This document shows, piece by piece, positions 18,346 through 27,700 of a DNA stretch of 59,313 bases. Position numbers and translations under genes: made by a program. The notes below the pieces were generated by a model, which worked only from the letters and a program-made list of their open reading frames with translations, was not told the DNA's origin and did not search any database. The stretch is from JAUNKE01 sp041853585 (GTDB lineage: Bacteria; Bacillota; Clostridia; Peptostreptococcales; Filifactoraceae): positions 1 to 59,313 of the forward strand of contig JBGZSM010000029.1 in assembly GCA_041853585.1 (NCBI GenBank), given 5' to 3'. The number at the start of each line of letters is the position of its first letter. Position 1 is the stretch's first letter.

Positions 18346-18377
18346 AAAAATCGGACAGATTTCTCCATCCGATTTTT
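18346..18377 (-). terminator. Rho-independent terminator of the NEAT/CuAO-N gene
   Basis: A perfect 10-bp stem (AAAAATCGGA / TCCGATTTTT) with a 12-base loop ends in a T-run on the minus strand, four bases past the stop codon. Confidence 0.85.
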
Positions 18378-18381
18378 CATA

Positions 18382-19284
18382 TTAGTTAATTGTAATCAAA
18401 CTTCCATTTGCTTGTTTTTCAAAGTCCACCTTGTTTCCAAAAGCTTCTCCTATAAAACGAAGTGGAACATAGGTTCTTCCATTTTGCATACTTGCAGGAA
18501 CTTCCAATTTAATAGTAGATGTATTTGTTCCATCCATTACTTTCGCTTCAGCTTTGTTCATCACAAGAGTGACGGTTTTTCCATCTTTCATAGCAGTTAC
18601 TGTTTGCGTTTTTGCATCCCACTTCACTTCTGCTTTTAATGCCTCAAAAATAGCGCGAAGAGGAACCAATACTCTCCCATTCTTTGATACAGGTTGTGAA
18701 TCAAATTTTACCATTTCTCCGGATACATAAACTTCGATTCCGCTCTTTACCATAGGCTTTTCCATCATTTTGTCGTCTTTCTTGTCATCCATTACAGGTT
18801 TTTCAACTTTTACTTCTTTCGCATTCGCCCAATCAAATACTAGAATCGCTTTTTGCTCGCCGGCACCCTCTTTTCCACCTTGAAGTTTGTCCATTGCATC
18901 TACCCAAACCGCAATCATCACCTCATTAGGTTTTACTGCATTCACTTTAAACTCAACTTTCGTATCATATGGCATCATATCGTTGGAGGATTTGCTTGCT
19001 TCAACTTTCTTATCTCCCTCGATTATGAACATCTTATTGATATTTTCTTTTGCTGATCCGATCTCAATCGGCTGAAGATAGATTGTGAATTCACTCTCTT
19101 TGTCATCCACAACAACTTTTGCTTCCGGCTTAAGTCCCTTGTTCGCCATCGACGGTTTGTTCTTCTCATGTGCTTGAACCATCTTTACAGGCACCGTATA
19201 CTCTTTTTCTCCATCAGCAAAAGCCGGGATTGCAGTAAGTGCTAAAAGTCCAGCACAAAGTAAGCTTACTAATCTCTTTTTCAT
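18382..19284 (-). CDS. Secreted NEAT-like domain protein with copper-amine-oxidase-N repeats
   Basis: The 300-residue protein has a signal peptide ending at AFA-D (residue 23). A NEAT-like domain spans about 28-152: it opens with NKPSMANKGLKPEAKVVV (the 3-10 helix region of heme-binding NEAT domains) and closes with AILVFDW. A Lys/Met/Asp-rich linker leads to a copper-amine-oxidase N-terminal-like domain (about 182-300), a module of many clostridial wall proteins (VLVPLRAIFEALKA and YVPLRFIGEAFG are its paired signature). No LPXTG or SLH anchor is seen. ATG 19284 follows AGGAAG; the reading frame extends 15 codons upstream without a ribosome-binding site. Inferred role: a released or loosely wall-bound partner of the heme system upstream. 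The canonical heme tyrosines are not evident. Confidence 0.8.
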   Translation of the reverse strand: MKKRLVSLLCAGLLALTAIPAFADGEKEYTVPVKMVQAHEKNKPSMANKGLKPEAKVVVDDKESEFTIYLQPIEIGSAKENINKMFIIEGDKKVEASKSSNDMMPYDTKVEFKVNAVKPNEVMIAVWVDAMDKLQGGKEGAGEQKAILVFDWANAKEVKVEKPVMDDKKDDKMMEKPMVKSGIEVYVSGEMVKFDSQPVSKNGRVLVPLRAIFEALKAEVKWDAKTQTVTAMKDGKTVTLVMNKAEAKVMDGTNTSTIKLEVPASMQNGRTYVPLRFIGEAFGNKVDFEKQANGSLITIN

Positions 19285-19309
19285 ATTCTTCCTTTCTGTT
19301 ACACAAATA

Positions 19310-19355
19310 TGATTTTGAATTGTCTCCATTTTAAATATCTCTCAATTCAAAATCA
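19310..19355 (-). promoter_or_regulatory. 13-bp perfect inverted repeat in the leader of the NEAT/CuAO-N gene
   Basis: TGATTTTGAATTG at 19310-19322 is exactly complementary to 19343-19355 with a 20-base loop. It begins 25 bases upstream of the start codon, so it may form an mRNA leader hairpin or be a repressor site. Confidence 0.5.
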
Positions 19356-19391
19356 CCATTCTTAATAAAAATCTATTACCATTATAACATC

Positions 19392-19432
19392 AAAACCAAG
19401 GGACAGAGAATAATCTCCTTCCCTTTGGTCTT
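19392..19432 (-). terminator. Rho-independent terminator of the subtilase gene
   Basis: ACCAAAGGGA pairs with TCCCTTGGT(T) around a 16-base loop and is followed by a short T-run on the minus strand, about 18 bases past the subtilase stop. It separates the main heme locus from the NEAT/CuAO-N gene. Confidence 0.7.
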
Positions 19433-19449
19433 AACATTCCATCGTTTTC

Positions 19450-22400
19450 TTACCTGAACACCAGGGTTTCAACCAATGGTTTCGCTCCAAGCTCTTCCAA
19501 TAGGTCAACGGTAAGTTCAACTTTAATTTCTGTTACTTCATTTGGTAATTCAAAGGTAAATTCATTCATTCCTTTTACAACTTTTGCGTTGATTACAGTA
19601 CCATTTACCTTCATTTTAGTAATTTTACCTTCAAACTCTTCCCCGTTAAGTGGCAATTTCACGGTCTTTGTTGTGATTGTATATTTATAACCGCTGTTTG
19701 TCTTAGTAACTTTCGCAGCACCTTTGACGAAAGAGTTCATGGAGTTATTTTTGAACGATACTTCTTTGTTACCCTCTGACGAATTTCCATCTTTTTTAAG
19801 GGTCAATGCTTCTCGTTTTTCTTTCAAAACTTTTGCAGCATGATTAACCTCTTCTTGAAGGGCACGCTTGCTGTAGTAAATGTGTTTTGCTTCTTTAAGC
19901 GCCTTGCGGAATTCGCTCTTACCCTCAAGCTCATATTTTGTTAAATCAATCAGCTCAGATTCATCAATTTCTTTTTTCAAGTCGCTTCTGTTCGCTTTTG
20001 ATTCTAAACCTGCAAGCGCCAGTCTAAGACCGGTGACTGCACTTCGGACATCTTCCTGCTGTAAATCGGATTGCTTTAGAACATCTTTTGCATCCTTGAT
20101 AGCTGTTTCCAGTTCTGAAACAGTATCCGCTTTGTACAAATCTTTATGCTTAAGAAGTTCTTCCGCTTCTTTGACTAATGTTTTTAACTGAGAAGTATCT
20201 ATTTTTCCATCTTTTCGTTTCAGATTCTCTATTGCACGTTCAAGCATTTTGATTGTATCATTAATATGCTTCTCCGTATTATGCTTAGGATCTTTGGATG
20301 CATAAGTCAACTCTGCACCTTGAATCGCAAGTGTCAAGAACTCGACACTCTTCTCTTCATAAGCATCTCCCAAGCTGTCAAGAATCGCTTTTGCTTCATC
20401 AATCTTCGCCTTTAGAAGTGCCTTGTTTCCTTCGCCCATGAGTAGAGACAATTTATCAATGGCATCCTTTAATTCTTGGATCATTGCATTAATATCTTCT
20501 TGAGATGCAGAACCGTCATTATATAACTTTTCTGCTTTATCCAAGGTTTTTTCAAATACTTCCCAACCGTCAGTATCATAATCTTTCTCTTGGAAATCCT
20601 TCACTTGATTGATCAATATCAGCAAATCGCTCTTATCAACCGGTATCGGAATCAATGGCGCTCCCTTGATCAATGACACATCCACAGTATATCTTCCATG
20701 AACGGTATACTCTTGATCTTTAATACCATAGCCTTCAATATCCTTTGCATAAATCTTAAATGGTAACTCACGCAGTAAGGCTACTTTCTTGGTAGTTTCA
20801 TTTGTCTCAAATTCAACTTTGAAAATTGTATTGTAGATATCTTTTCCGCGGAATAATACAGTCGCTTTTCCTTGATATCCATTTCTCACAAGATTCACCG
20901 TTATATCTTGATGCTCTTTTTCGATTAATTCTACAAGCGGATAATTTGCCTGCAATCCTGTTTTGTTTACAATTAAGTCTGCATTCGTCACTACGGCGAT
21001 ATACATCGCTGTGTCAAAATCTCTTGCAGTAACTTTGTATTCTCCCGGCGGTACAAAAGCAGCGTATTGATTCTTTTTGCCATTTTTGGATACTGCATAA
21101 TACTCTTTGCCGGTATTCTTATCAATTAAAACAACTTTCAAAGAGCTTTTTGCCGGTTTGGTAATACCTATAGTTATTTCTGTTCGGTTTTTATAGTTAA
21201 AAGAAACTTCTACCACTTTGCTAAAGTCTTTATCTGTAATCTCAAATGGTACTCTATCCTCTACCACTTCAAACTCTTCGCTTACTTTAGTAATAACAAG
21301 TGTATATTGTCCAACTTTTAGATTATAAGGATCTACAATTTGACCTTGAGTGTCTTCCACCTGCCATTCAAATTTATCCATTGGTACAGAGCCTGAAGAT
21401 ATCTTTGGTGATATAATGATCATTCGCTCATTACCTGTCTTAATTGATTTATCAAGCGGTAGCTGAATCGTATTTCTTGCATGGTCTTGAATCTTCAGCA
21501 CAGCTGTAGAGGCATCTGTTCCCGGAGGAAGCTTAAATACTCCTTGTTCATTTGCTTTGTAGCTATCTTTTCCAATCAATATTTCTTGACTTCTAATTCC
21601 GGAACCTTCTTCAATCACTTCAAGCTTATACTCCCCATTCGCTTGGTCATAATTACTCTTCGCGATACGAGGGAAAGTATTATCAATCGTAATCGGGAAT
21701 TCCATCACTTGCGCTTGCGCATTATTATTTCCGTCCGGTTTTACCTTTACTTCAAAGGTATATTTTCCTTCCGGCATTGGTTGTCCCGCAAAGTTTGTTC
21801 CATCCCATTTCCAATGTGCCTTAGTCGAAGCCAAATTTGGACCACCGAAAGGTCCAAGGATTACAAAATTCTTAATTCCATAATCGTCCGGTTTTGCCAC
21901 AGTGAAGATTGGATCCCCTTTCGACTGACCGATACCGGCATACACATTCAACTCAAAATCTTTGTAGTTTCGTAAGAAAGTTCCAACAAAGCCCGCTGTA
22001 TCTGCTCTTCCGTCACCATTTGGCGAAAAGGCGATATCATTTGTCGCAAATTTAGGCTCCGCAAATGTGCTCGTCGCATCCTCTCCAAGAACAATCTCTT
22101 GTCCTGATTCTCTTGATGCAATATGAGTAAAGGCATTTGGTACCACATCCGTTCTTTCAAAATAATATGGTCTTGTTCCTTTTTCTAAATGATGATAGAT
22201 ACTCGGATCAATTACCGGAAGTTTTTCCCATTCTCCTTTTAGTCCAACGAAAGGTACACTGATTGTTGCATCCCCGGATGTTGTTGGTACAAAGAATACA
22301 AAACCTTCCAAGAAGAAACCGTTTGGCATTTCTTTCGCAAGCTCTGCCATTTTTTCTTTATTTAAGATAAACTCCACAGTAAATGGTTGTATACTGTTTC

Positions 22401-24669
22401 CATTGACGGTGATTGTTCTTTTTTGAGATTCATCAAGCTTTCTTGGCTTAAGCATAATCTTTCCGTTTTCAACGGTATCCGTGTTAAGCACTGCATAGTA
22501 TTCAAAGGTTTTCTCATCGGATGAGTAGTTGCGTAGATTCCCTTGAATTGTTACCTTATCTCCTTTGATATTACGCAGATTGATGCTTGAAATATTATTT
22601 GTTCCTTCGATTACTACTGACGAGCTGATTACACCTGCAAGATTTAAAAGCCCAGCTCCTTGGCCTCGCGGAGAACCATAAGCTTTTGTCTTGGTATCAA
22701 AGAATGGTGTCGCTGTACTCATCAATAGATTTTTTACCAATCGATGTTTTTCTTCCCCGGTAACATTTGGGAATTTACTTTCTACATATTGTTTAGCGAT
22801 TGCGATACCTCCCGCAACATGAGGTGTTGCCATAGAGGTTCCGCTCATTTTATCATAAGAATTTTGGTTGACACTTGAATCAATCTGTCCACCTGGAGCA
22901 GAGATATCCGGCTTGAGATTTCCCTCCGGAGAAATTCCCCAGCTAGAGAAGTTTGATACTCTATATCCTGTTGGATTGGCCTGTGCTTTTTCCTCTGTCT
23001 CAAATTTGATTGTAAAATGAGGATTTTTCTTCAAATATTCTCCATCTTCTTTACTGATGAAGCAAGAAGGAATGCTGACATCCTCAACACCTGCCATGTG
23101 AGTTAGGCCGAATTCATCGACATTATTATACACAATAACTGCTTTCGCACCATGTTTCTCTGCGTTTTTAATTTTTTCAGCAAAGCTGAGATCTTTCTTT
23201 TTACCTTCTACATCTCCGCGTCGAATAAGCGCTACTTTTCCTTTAACTTTTGCAGCCACCATTTCCAATTCATCTTCGTATCCATGTCCGGCATCTACTA
23301 CTTGAAGAAAATGATCCGGGAAAGCTTTGTCATCGGTAGGCATATAGAGTAGCAATTTGCCATTGTCCGTTCCGTCGCTTACTCTGATTCCTCTTTGCTT
23401 TATTTCCGCGTTGTCAACAGACGCTACTGCCAAAGAAGTATCCGCCACTGCCGGAGAGTTTGTCAAACCGAAATCCGGATTGTTCGCTCCCGGACCATCC
23501 AGTGCTCCAAAGCCCATAAATCCGTCATTACCGATTGCGATTGCAACAACCACTCCGGCATCCTGTGCTCTTCTTAAGGAATCAAGAGTCGTTTTTTCCA
23601 TTCTGCCATCAGTAGTTCCGGTTGCTCCCAAACTCATATTGATACTGTCAGCACCAAGTTTTACAGCATCGTCAATCGCTTTGTTATAGATCTCCGGCGT
23701 CGTTCCCCCAAAAAGCATATTCGCACTAAATACACGCATTACTGCAATTTGTGCTTCAGGAGCAACCCCTTGAAGTCGCTTTGTATTTGCTGCAATGATT
23801 CCTGCAACATGCATACCATGAGATCTTTTCCCTGCTTCTGTGATATTCAGGTTTTTATCCGCATAGTTATATCCAAAAGGAATTTTATCATTAAAATATT
23901 TTCCTTTGGATAGACCATGTTGTTGGATTAATTCTTCGGTTGCAGCGGAGTTCATGATTTTTCTACCATCCGGAGATATTCCGGGCTTTGTGAAAATATC
24001 ATGAGTCGGATCTCCTCCTGAATCGATAACCGCAATCAACTGTCCTTTTCCGTTGAATTTGTTTCCAACGCTCGGTACATTGATCATATTGTTACTTGAT
24101 GCATCGCGCAAACCGAAACCGCTTCTTGCTTGTAAATCCGGAGGTGCGGGAATTACACGGTTTACTTCGACCGTTAAGATCTCAGGGAGCTCTGCAATCT
24201 TTTTCGCATCGCCGAAAGTCGTATGGATTGCCAAAGCATTCAATGCTACATCATAAGTCTCCGTTATTGTATATCGTACGCCGAGTTCATCAATTGCTTT
24301 GATCAAATGTTCCTGCGCTTTTTTTGCATATTCCAACTGAGCGGATAGTCCATCCTCTGTGCGCACCTTCGAAATGGCAGGTACATTCATCGAATATTTT
24401 TCCGCCATCATTTTATCGCTGATTTCAGCAATAAATGTAATTTCATCGTTATCTTTATATTTCGTTCTGGCCTGTCTCAATAAGTCAAGCAACCCCGGGT
24501 TTTTTCTCGTTTTTGCACTTACAGCTGTTATATCATCGTTTATGCTCAATGATACGGTTTCGACCGAATCTGTAGGAATCTCCTTTGAAAGGTCGGCATA
24601 GCTGTATGGCGCGAAAGAAGAAAATAATAAAATTGCTGATAAAATCGCTGATGTTATTTTGCGTTTCAT
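19450..24669 (-). CDS. Giant secreted subtilase (S8) with PA, FIVAR and NEAT-like domains
   Basis: The 1739-residue protein has a signal peptide (residues 1-25), a prodomain (about 55-175) and an S8 catalytic domain (about 200-680). The catalytic triad is visible: Asp216 in AVIDSGGD, His284 in RSHGMHVAG, Ser612 in MSGTSMATPHVAG; oxyanion Asn381 is in IAIGNDG. A protease-associated domain is inserted at about 450-565, as in C5a-peptidase and lactocepin. An Fn3-like region (690-810) and beta-rich segments reach to about 1340. Four FIVAR-like helical repeats follow (about 1345-1625). The last 100 residues form a NEAT-like domain. No LPXTG, SLH or membrane anchor is seen. It lies 58 bases downstream of the Shr-like gene. 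Inferred role: proteolysis of host proteins, plausibly hemoglobin, at the surface. ATG 24669 follows AGGAGGA. Confidence 0.9.
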   Translation of the reverse strand: MKRKITSAILSAILLFSSFAPYSYADLSKEIPTDSVETVSLSINDDITAVSAKTRKNPGLLDLLRQARTKYKDNDEITFIAEISDKMMAEKYSMNVPAISKVRTEDGLSAQLEYAKKAQEHLIKAIDELGVRYTITETYDVALNALAIHTTFGDAKKIAELPEILTVEVNRVIPAPPDLQARSGFGLRDASSNNMINVPSVGNKFNGKGQLIAVIDSGGDPTHDIFTKPGISPDGRKIMNSAATEELIQQHGLSKGKYFNDKIPFGYNYADKNLNITEAGKRSHGMHVAGIIAANTKRLQGVAPEAQIAVMRVFSANMLFGGTTPEIYNKAIDDAVKLGADSINMSLGATGTTDGRMEKTTLDSLRRAQDAGVVVAIAIGNDGFMGFGALDGPGANNPDFGLTNSPAVADTSLAVASVDNAEIKQRGIRVSDGTDNGKLLLYMPTDDKAFPDHFLQVVDAGHGYEDELEMVAAKVKGKVALIRRGDVEGKKKDLSFAEKIKNAEKHGAKAVIVYNNVDEFGLTHMAGVEDVSIPSCFISKEDGEYLKKNPHFTIKFETEEKAQANPTGYRVSNFSSWGISPEGNLKPDISAPGGQIDSSVNQNSYDKMSGTSMATPHVAGGIAIAKQYVESKFPNVTGEEKHRLVKNLLMSTATPFFDTKTKAYGSPRGQGAGLLNLAGVISSSVVIEGTNNISSINLRNIKGDKVTIQGNLRNYSSDEKTFEYYAVLNTDTVENGKIMLKPRKLDESQKRTITVNGNSIQPFTVEFILNKEKMAELAKEMPNGFFLEGFVFFVPTTSGDATISVPFVGLKGEWEKLPVIDPSIYHHLEKGTRPYYFERTDVVPNAFTHIASRESGQEIVLGEDATSTFAEPKFATNDIAFSPNGDGRADTAGFVGTFLRNYKDFELNVYAGIGQSKGDPIFTVAKPDDYGIKNFVILGPFGGPNLASTKAHWKWDGTNFAGQPMPEGKYTFEVKVKPDGNNNAQAQVMEFPITIDNTFPRIAKSNYDQANGEYKLEVIEEGSGIRSQEILIGKDSYKANEQGVFKLPPGTDASTAVLKIQDHARNTIQLPLDKSIKTGNERMIIISPKISSGSVPMDKFEWQVEDTQGQIVDPYNLKVGQYTLVITKVSEEFEVVEDRVPFEITDKDFSKVVEVSFNYKNRTEITIGITKPAKSSLKVVLIDKNTGKEYYAVSKNGKKNQYAAFVPPGEYKVTARDFDTAMYIAVVTNADLIVNKTGLQANYPLVELIEKEHQDITVNLVRNGYQGKATVLFRGKDIYNTIFKVEFETNETTKKVALLRELPFKIYAKDIEGYGIKDQEYTVHGRYTVDVSLIKGAPLIPIPVDKSDLLILINQVKDFQEKDYDTDGWEVFEKTLDKAEKLYNDGSASQEDINAMIQELKDAIDKLSLLMGEGNKALLKAKIDEAKAILDSLGDAYEEKSVEFLTLAIQGAELTYASKDPKHNTEKHINDTIKMLERAIENLKRKDGKIDTSQLKTLVKEAEELLKHKDLYKADTVSELETAIKDAKDVLKQSDLQQEDVRSAVTGLRLALAGLESKANRSDLKKEIDESELIDLTKYELEGKSEFRKALKEAKHIYYSKRALQEEVNHAAKVLKEKREALTLKKDGNSSEGNKEVSFKNNSMNSFVKGAAKVTKTNSGYKYTITTKTVKLPLNGEEFEGKITKMKVNGTVINAKVVKGMNEFTFELPNEVTEIKVELTVDLLEELGAKPLVETLVFR

Positions 24670-24694
24670 CAAAATCCTCCTATATTTTTGTAGG

Positions 24695-24720
24695 GTAGGC
24701 GGCAGAAAACTGCCACCTAC
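24695..24720 (-). other. Intergenic hairpin between the two giant surface-protein genes
   Basis: An 11-base stem with one G-T pair (GTAGGTGGCAG / CTGCCGCCTAC on the minus strand) and a 4-base loop sits in the short gap between the Shr-like gene and the subtilase. No T-run follows, so it looks more like an mRNA stability or processing element than a full terminator. Confidence 0.5.
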
Positions 24721-24727
24721 GCTCTTG

Positions 24728-27700
24728 TTAGTTTTTACTTGCTGTCATAATCACATCGTATGCCCAATGTTTTTTGCTTACATCGTTGTATGCTTTCTTA
24801 CCTTTCACATTGGATGTGATATCGAATGCACGACTCATCATAGCAACTGCTTCCGCACGAGTAATCTCTCGATCCGGTCTGAATGTTCCATCGTTATATC
24901 CGGCAATGATTCCGGCTTCGATACAAGATGCAATCGCATCAGCTGCCCAATGGTCCTCCGGTACATCTTTAATCTTCTTGTCAGATGTCGGTAATTTCTT
25001 AAGTTTTGCAAGAATATATGCATATTCTGCACGAGTGATTGCCTTGTCCGGAGCAAACATTCCTTCTCCGTTCATTCGAATATATCCTAGAGATACCATC
25101 TTATTAGCTGCTTCAGAATACCACAATCCATCTTTTACATCTTTGAAAGCAACTTTTTCTTTGGCCTCATCCTCAATCAACTCCATGAACATTGCCGAAA
25201 CTTCTGCTCTGGTAATCTTGTTGTCCGGTCTAAATTGACGATTTGGATATCCGCTCATATAGCCTACGCTCAAGATGCTTGTGATTCTCTCAAGTCTAGC
25301 TACTTCAAGAGCAGCTTCCAGTTTTTGTAGAGAATCTTTTTCTTTGTTTTGATATGATTCCAATGCCTTCATAATCGCTTTGATTGTTTCAGGCTTGTAA
25401 TATCTCTTAAACTTTTCTGTATCTTTATTGTTGATGATTCGAATAGCTTTTGCTTCTATATCTTTTTCCGATTGTGATGGCCCTGCTAAAGGTACGAGAT
25501 TCTCAGGAATATTGATTCCTCCGCCTCCACCACCCGGAGCACCAGGTTGTCCTCCATTTGGCGCAGAGTTGTTTCCGTTCCAATCAAATACGATATATGC
25601 TTCTTGAGTTCCCATAAAGGCCGCTCCGTCTACTTCGAATGAAACAAGAACTTGTGGCACTCTCTCATTGAGCTCAAAACTATATTCTTTACTATTTCCA
25701 ACAGATTGATAGCTTAGCCCTGCCGGAGGATCAATTAGCTGAATATTGGATACCTCTCCCTCAAACTTCTGACCACCGAATTCAATCTGGATTGGATTCA
25801 AAGTGATTGTATAAGTGTATCTCGAGCCATCGCGAACAACTTTTGCATAGGGATTCAATGCTCTGTTACCCATTGATACCGTACCGTCAGATTTTTTCTT
25901 CATCCATACGGAAACCGTCATCGTTTCTTGAGATGAGCCTGAGCCTCCGGATCCTCCTCCCGGCGGCGGTGTTGGCGGTACTGGTGGAGCTGGCGGTGTG
26001 ATGACATTGTCTTGATCATCAACTTTAAGATCTCCATTCCAATCCAGAACAAGCATTGCTTCTTGCGGCTCGGTATGACCCGGAATCTGAACATCTGTTG
26101 TTATTCTAATCGCGAATTTCGTATCCTCAAGAGATTGTTCGTCTTGGATCACATTTTCAAACATCTCCAATGTAAATGTGCCGTTTTGCCCATCTACAGG
26201 GGTTGCCTGCATCCATTTGTCTCTTACCTTAACTTCAAGTGTTTTTACTCCCGCTTTAGCCGTAGCACTTGAAAGCGCATTGATTGTAGCGTTTGTTTTC
26301 TTCATTTGAAGCTCTTTAAACTTAAATGTCATTGTTACAAGTTTGAATGGTCCGGAAGTTTTATCGCTCGGCTTAACAGTGATGCCCTCAAGCGCTTTAC
26401 CTGCCATTGAAACTTTCTTTCCGTCTGCAGTTAAGATTTGAGCCGGTATCTTTCTTCCATCCAAAGGCATCTCTTCGTTTGGCAACTTATAATCCTTGTT
26501 CCAGTCTAAAAGAAGAGTGGCTTTGTATTGTTTGTCAAAACCGTTTCCTTTTGCAGTAAATTCTATTGGCAATTTTGTGTCTTCGCTTACATTCTCACCT
26601 TTTACCATTGATGCCGGCATTTTGAAAGTAAAGACTCCTTTTGCAACTTTTGTTGCTTCAATTTTATTTGCGTCCAATGTTACACTAAGAGAATCTACCC
26701 CTGCTGTAATCGAGCCCATTGTCATATCATTGAATTGAAGTTTCACTTCATATTCATTGCCAATCGCTTTGAGCTCTACATCGTGTACAAGCGCTTTGTT
26801 CGCCATTGATGGCTTATCTTCATTTTCTTTTAAGATATACGCTTTGATCATTCGATCTTTTTTCGGCTGCGGTTGTGTGTTTTCGTCCCCGAATACCAGA
26901 TGTGCTTTTTGTGGATTAGGTTTGTTTCCGTTAAACTGATTCATCACATCTGCTTCAAAGACAACATCTACTTTTTTAGATTCTTTGTCTAGAGTGAATG
27001 TGTATGCCTTTGTATATCCTGAAGTCGTTGCCGGTGTTTCCGTTATCTCTTTTAATTCACCGTTAATATCCACGCTGAACTTGATAATATTGCCTTCAGC
27101 GCTTACTACTTTAAGCGGCTTGAATTCAACCGTATATTCAAATTTTCCGTTTTTGTTTACAATCTTTGCATTCGGATTGATTGCTTGGTTCGCAACCGAC
27201 GCCTCAGACGTACCGAACTTGTGAACTTGTACCTTAACTGTTTTTTCATTCGTATTCGGCGGTTGTGCATTTCCGGTTGCTGTTCCTTCAACTGTATTTT
27301 CTAATGCCAAAGCCCAACCGAATACACCTTTGACATTCAATCTCTTTGTTAAAGTGTACTTGTCTCCGGTCTTCATCGAAGCATCTTGGAAAGTTTGCTT
27401 CAATCCTTCTTTAGCATTATTTTTGGAAGTTGTTCTTGAAAGCTCGTGACCATTCTTCATAATGATCGTTTCAACTTCCCATTTAACGCCTTTTTTGTTT
27501 AATATCGTTTGAATAGCGACATCTCTGTCAAGTCCTCTATCCACTTTATGGTAGTCTCTACCCTCGCCAAGTAGATATTTCAGGAACTCTTCTTTTGACT
27601 TAAATTCTTCTTTTCCGCCATAATATGAGCTGTCTCCTTGATCCCAATAGTAGAGCTCCAAAATATCAAATTCTTGTGAGAGCTGAATCGTACCATTAGA

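Noticed and set aside
21481..21975. 164-codon frame antisense to the subtilase
   Set aside because: Antisense shadow with skewed, Arg/Ser/Ile-rich composition and no start signals.
24774..25238. 154-codon frame antisense to the SLH region of the giant receptor
   Set aside because: Shadow of the coding strand; repeats (three similar segments) merely mirror the SLH motifs, and there is no ribosome-binding site.
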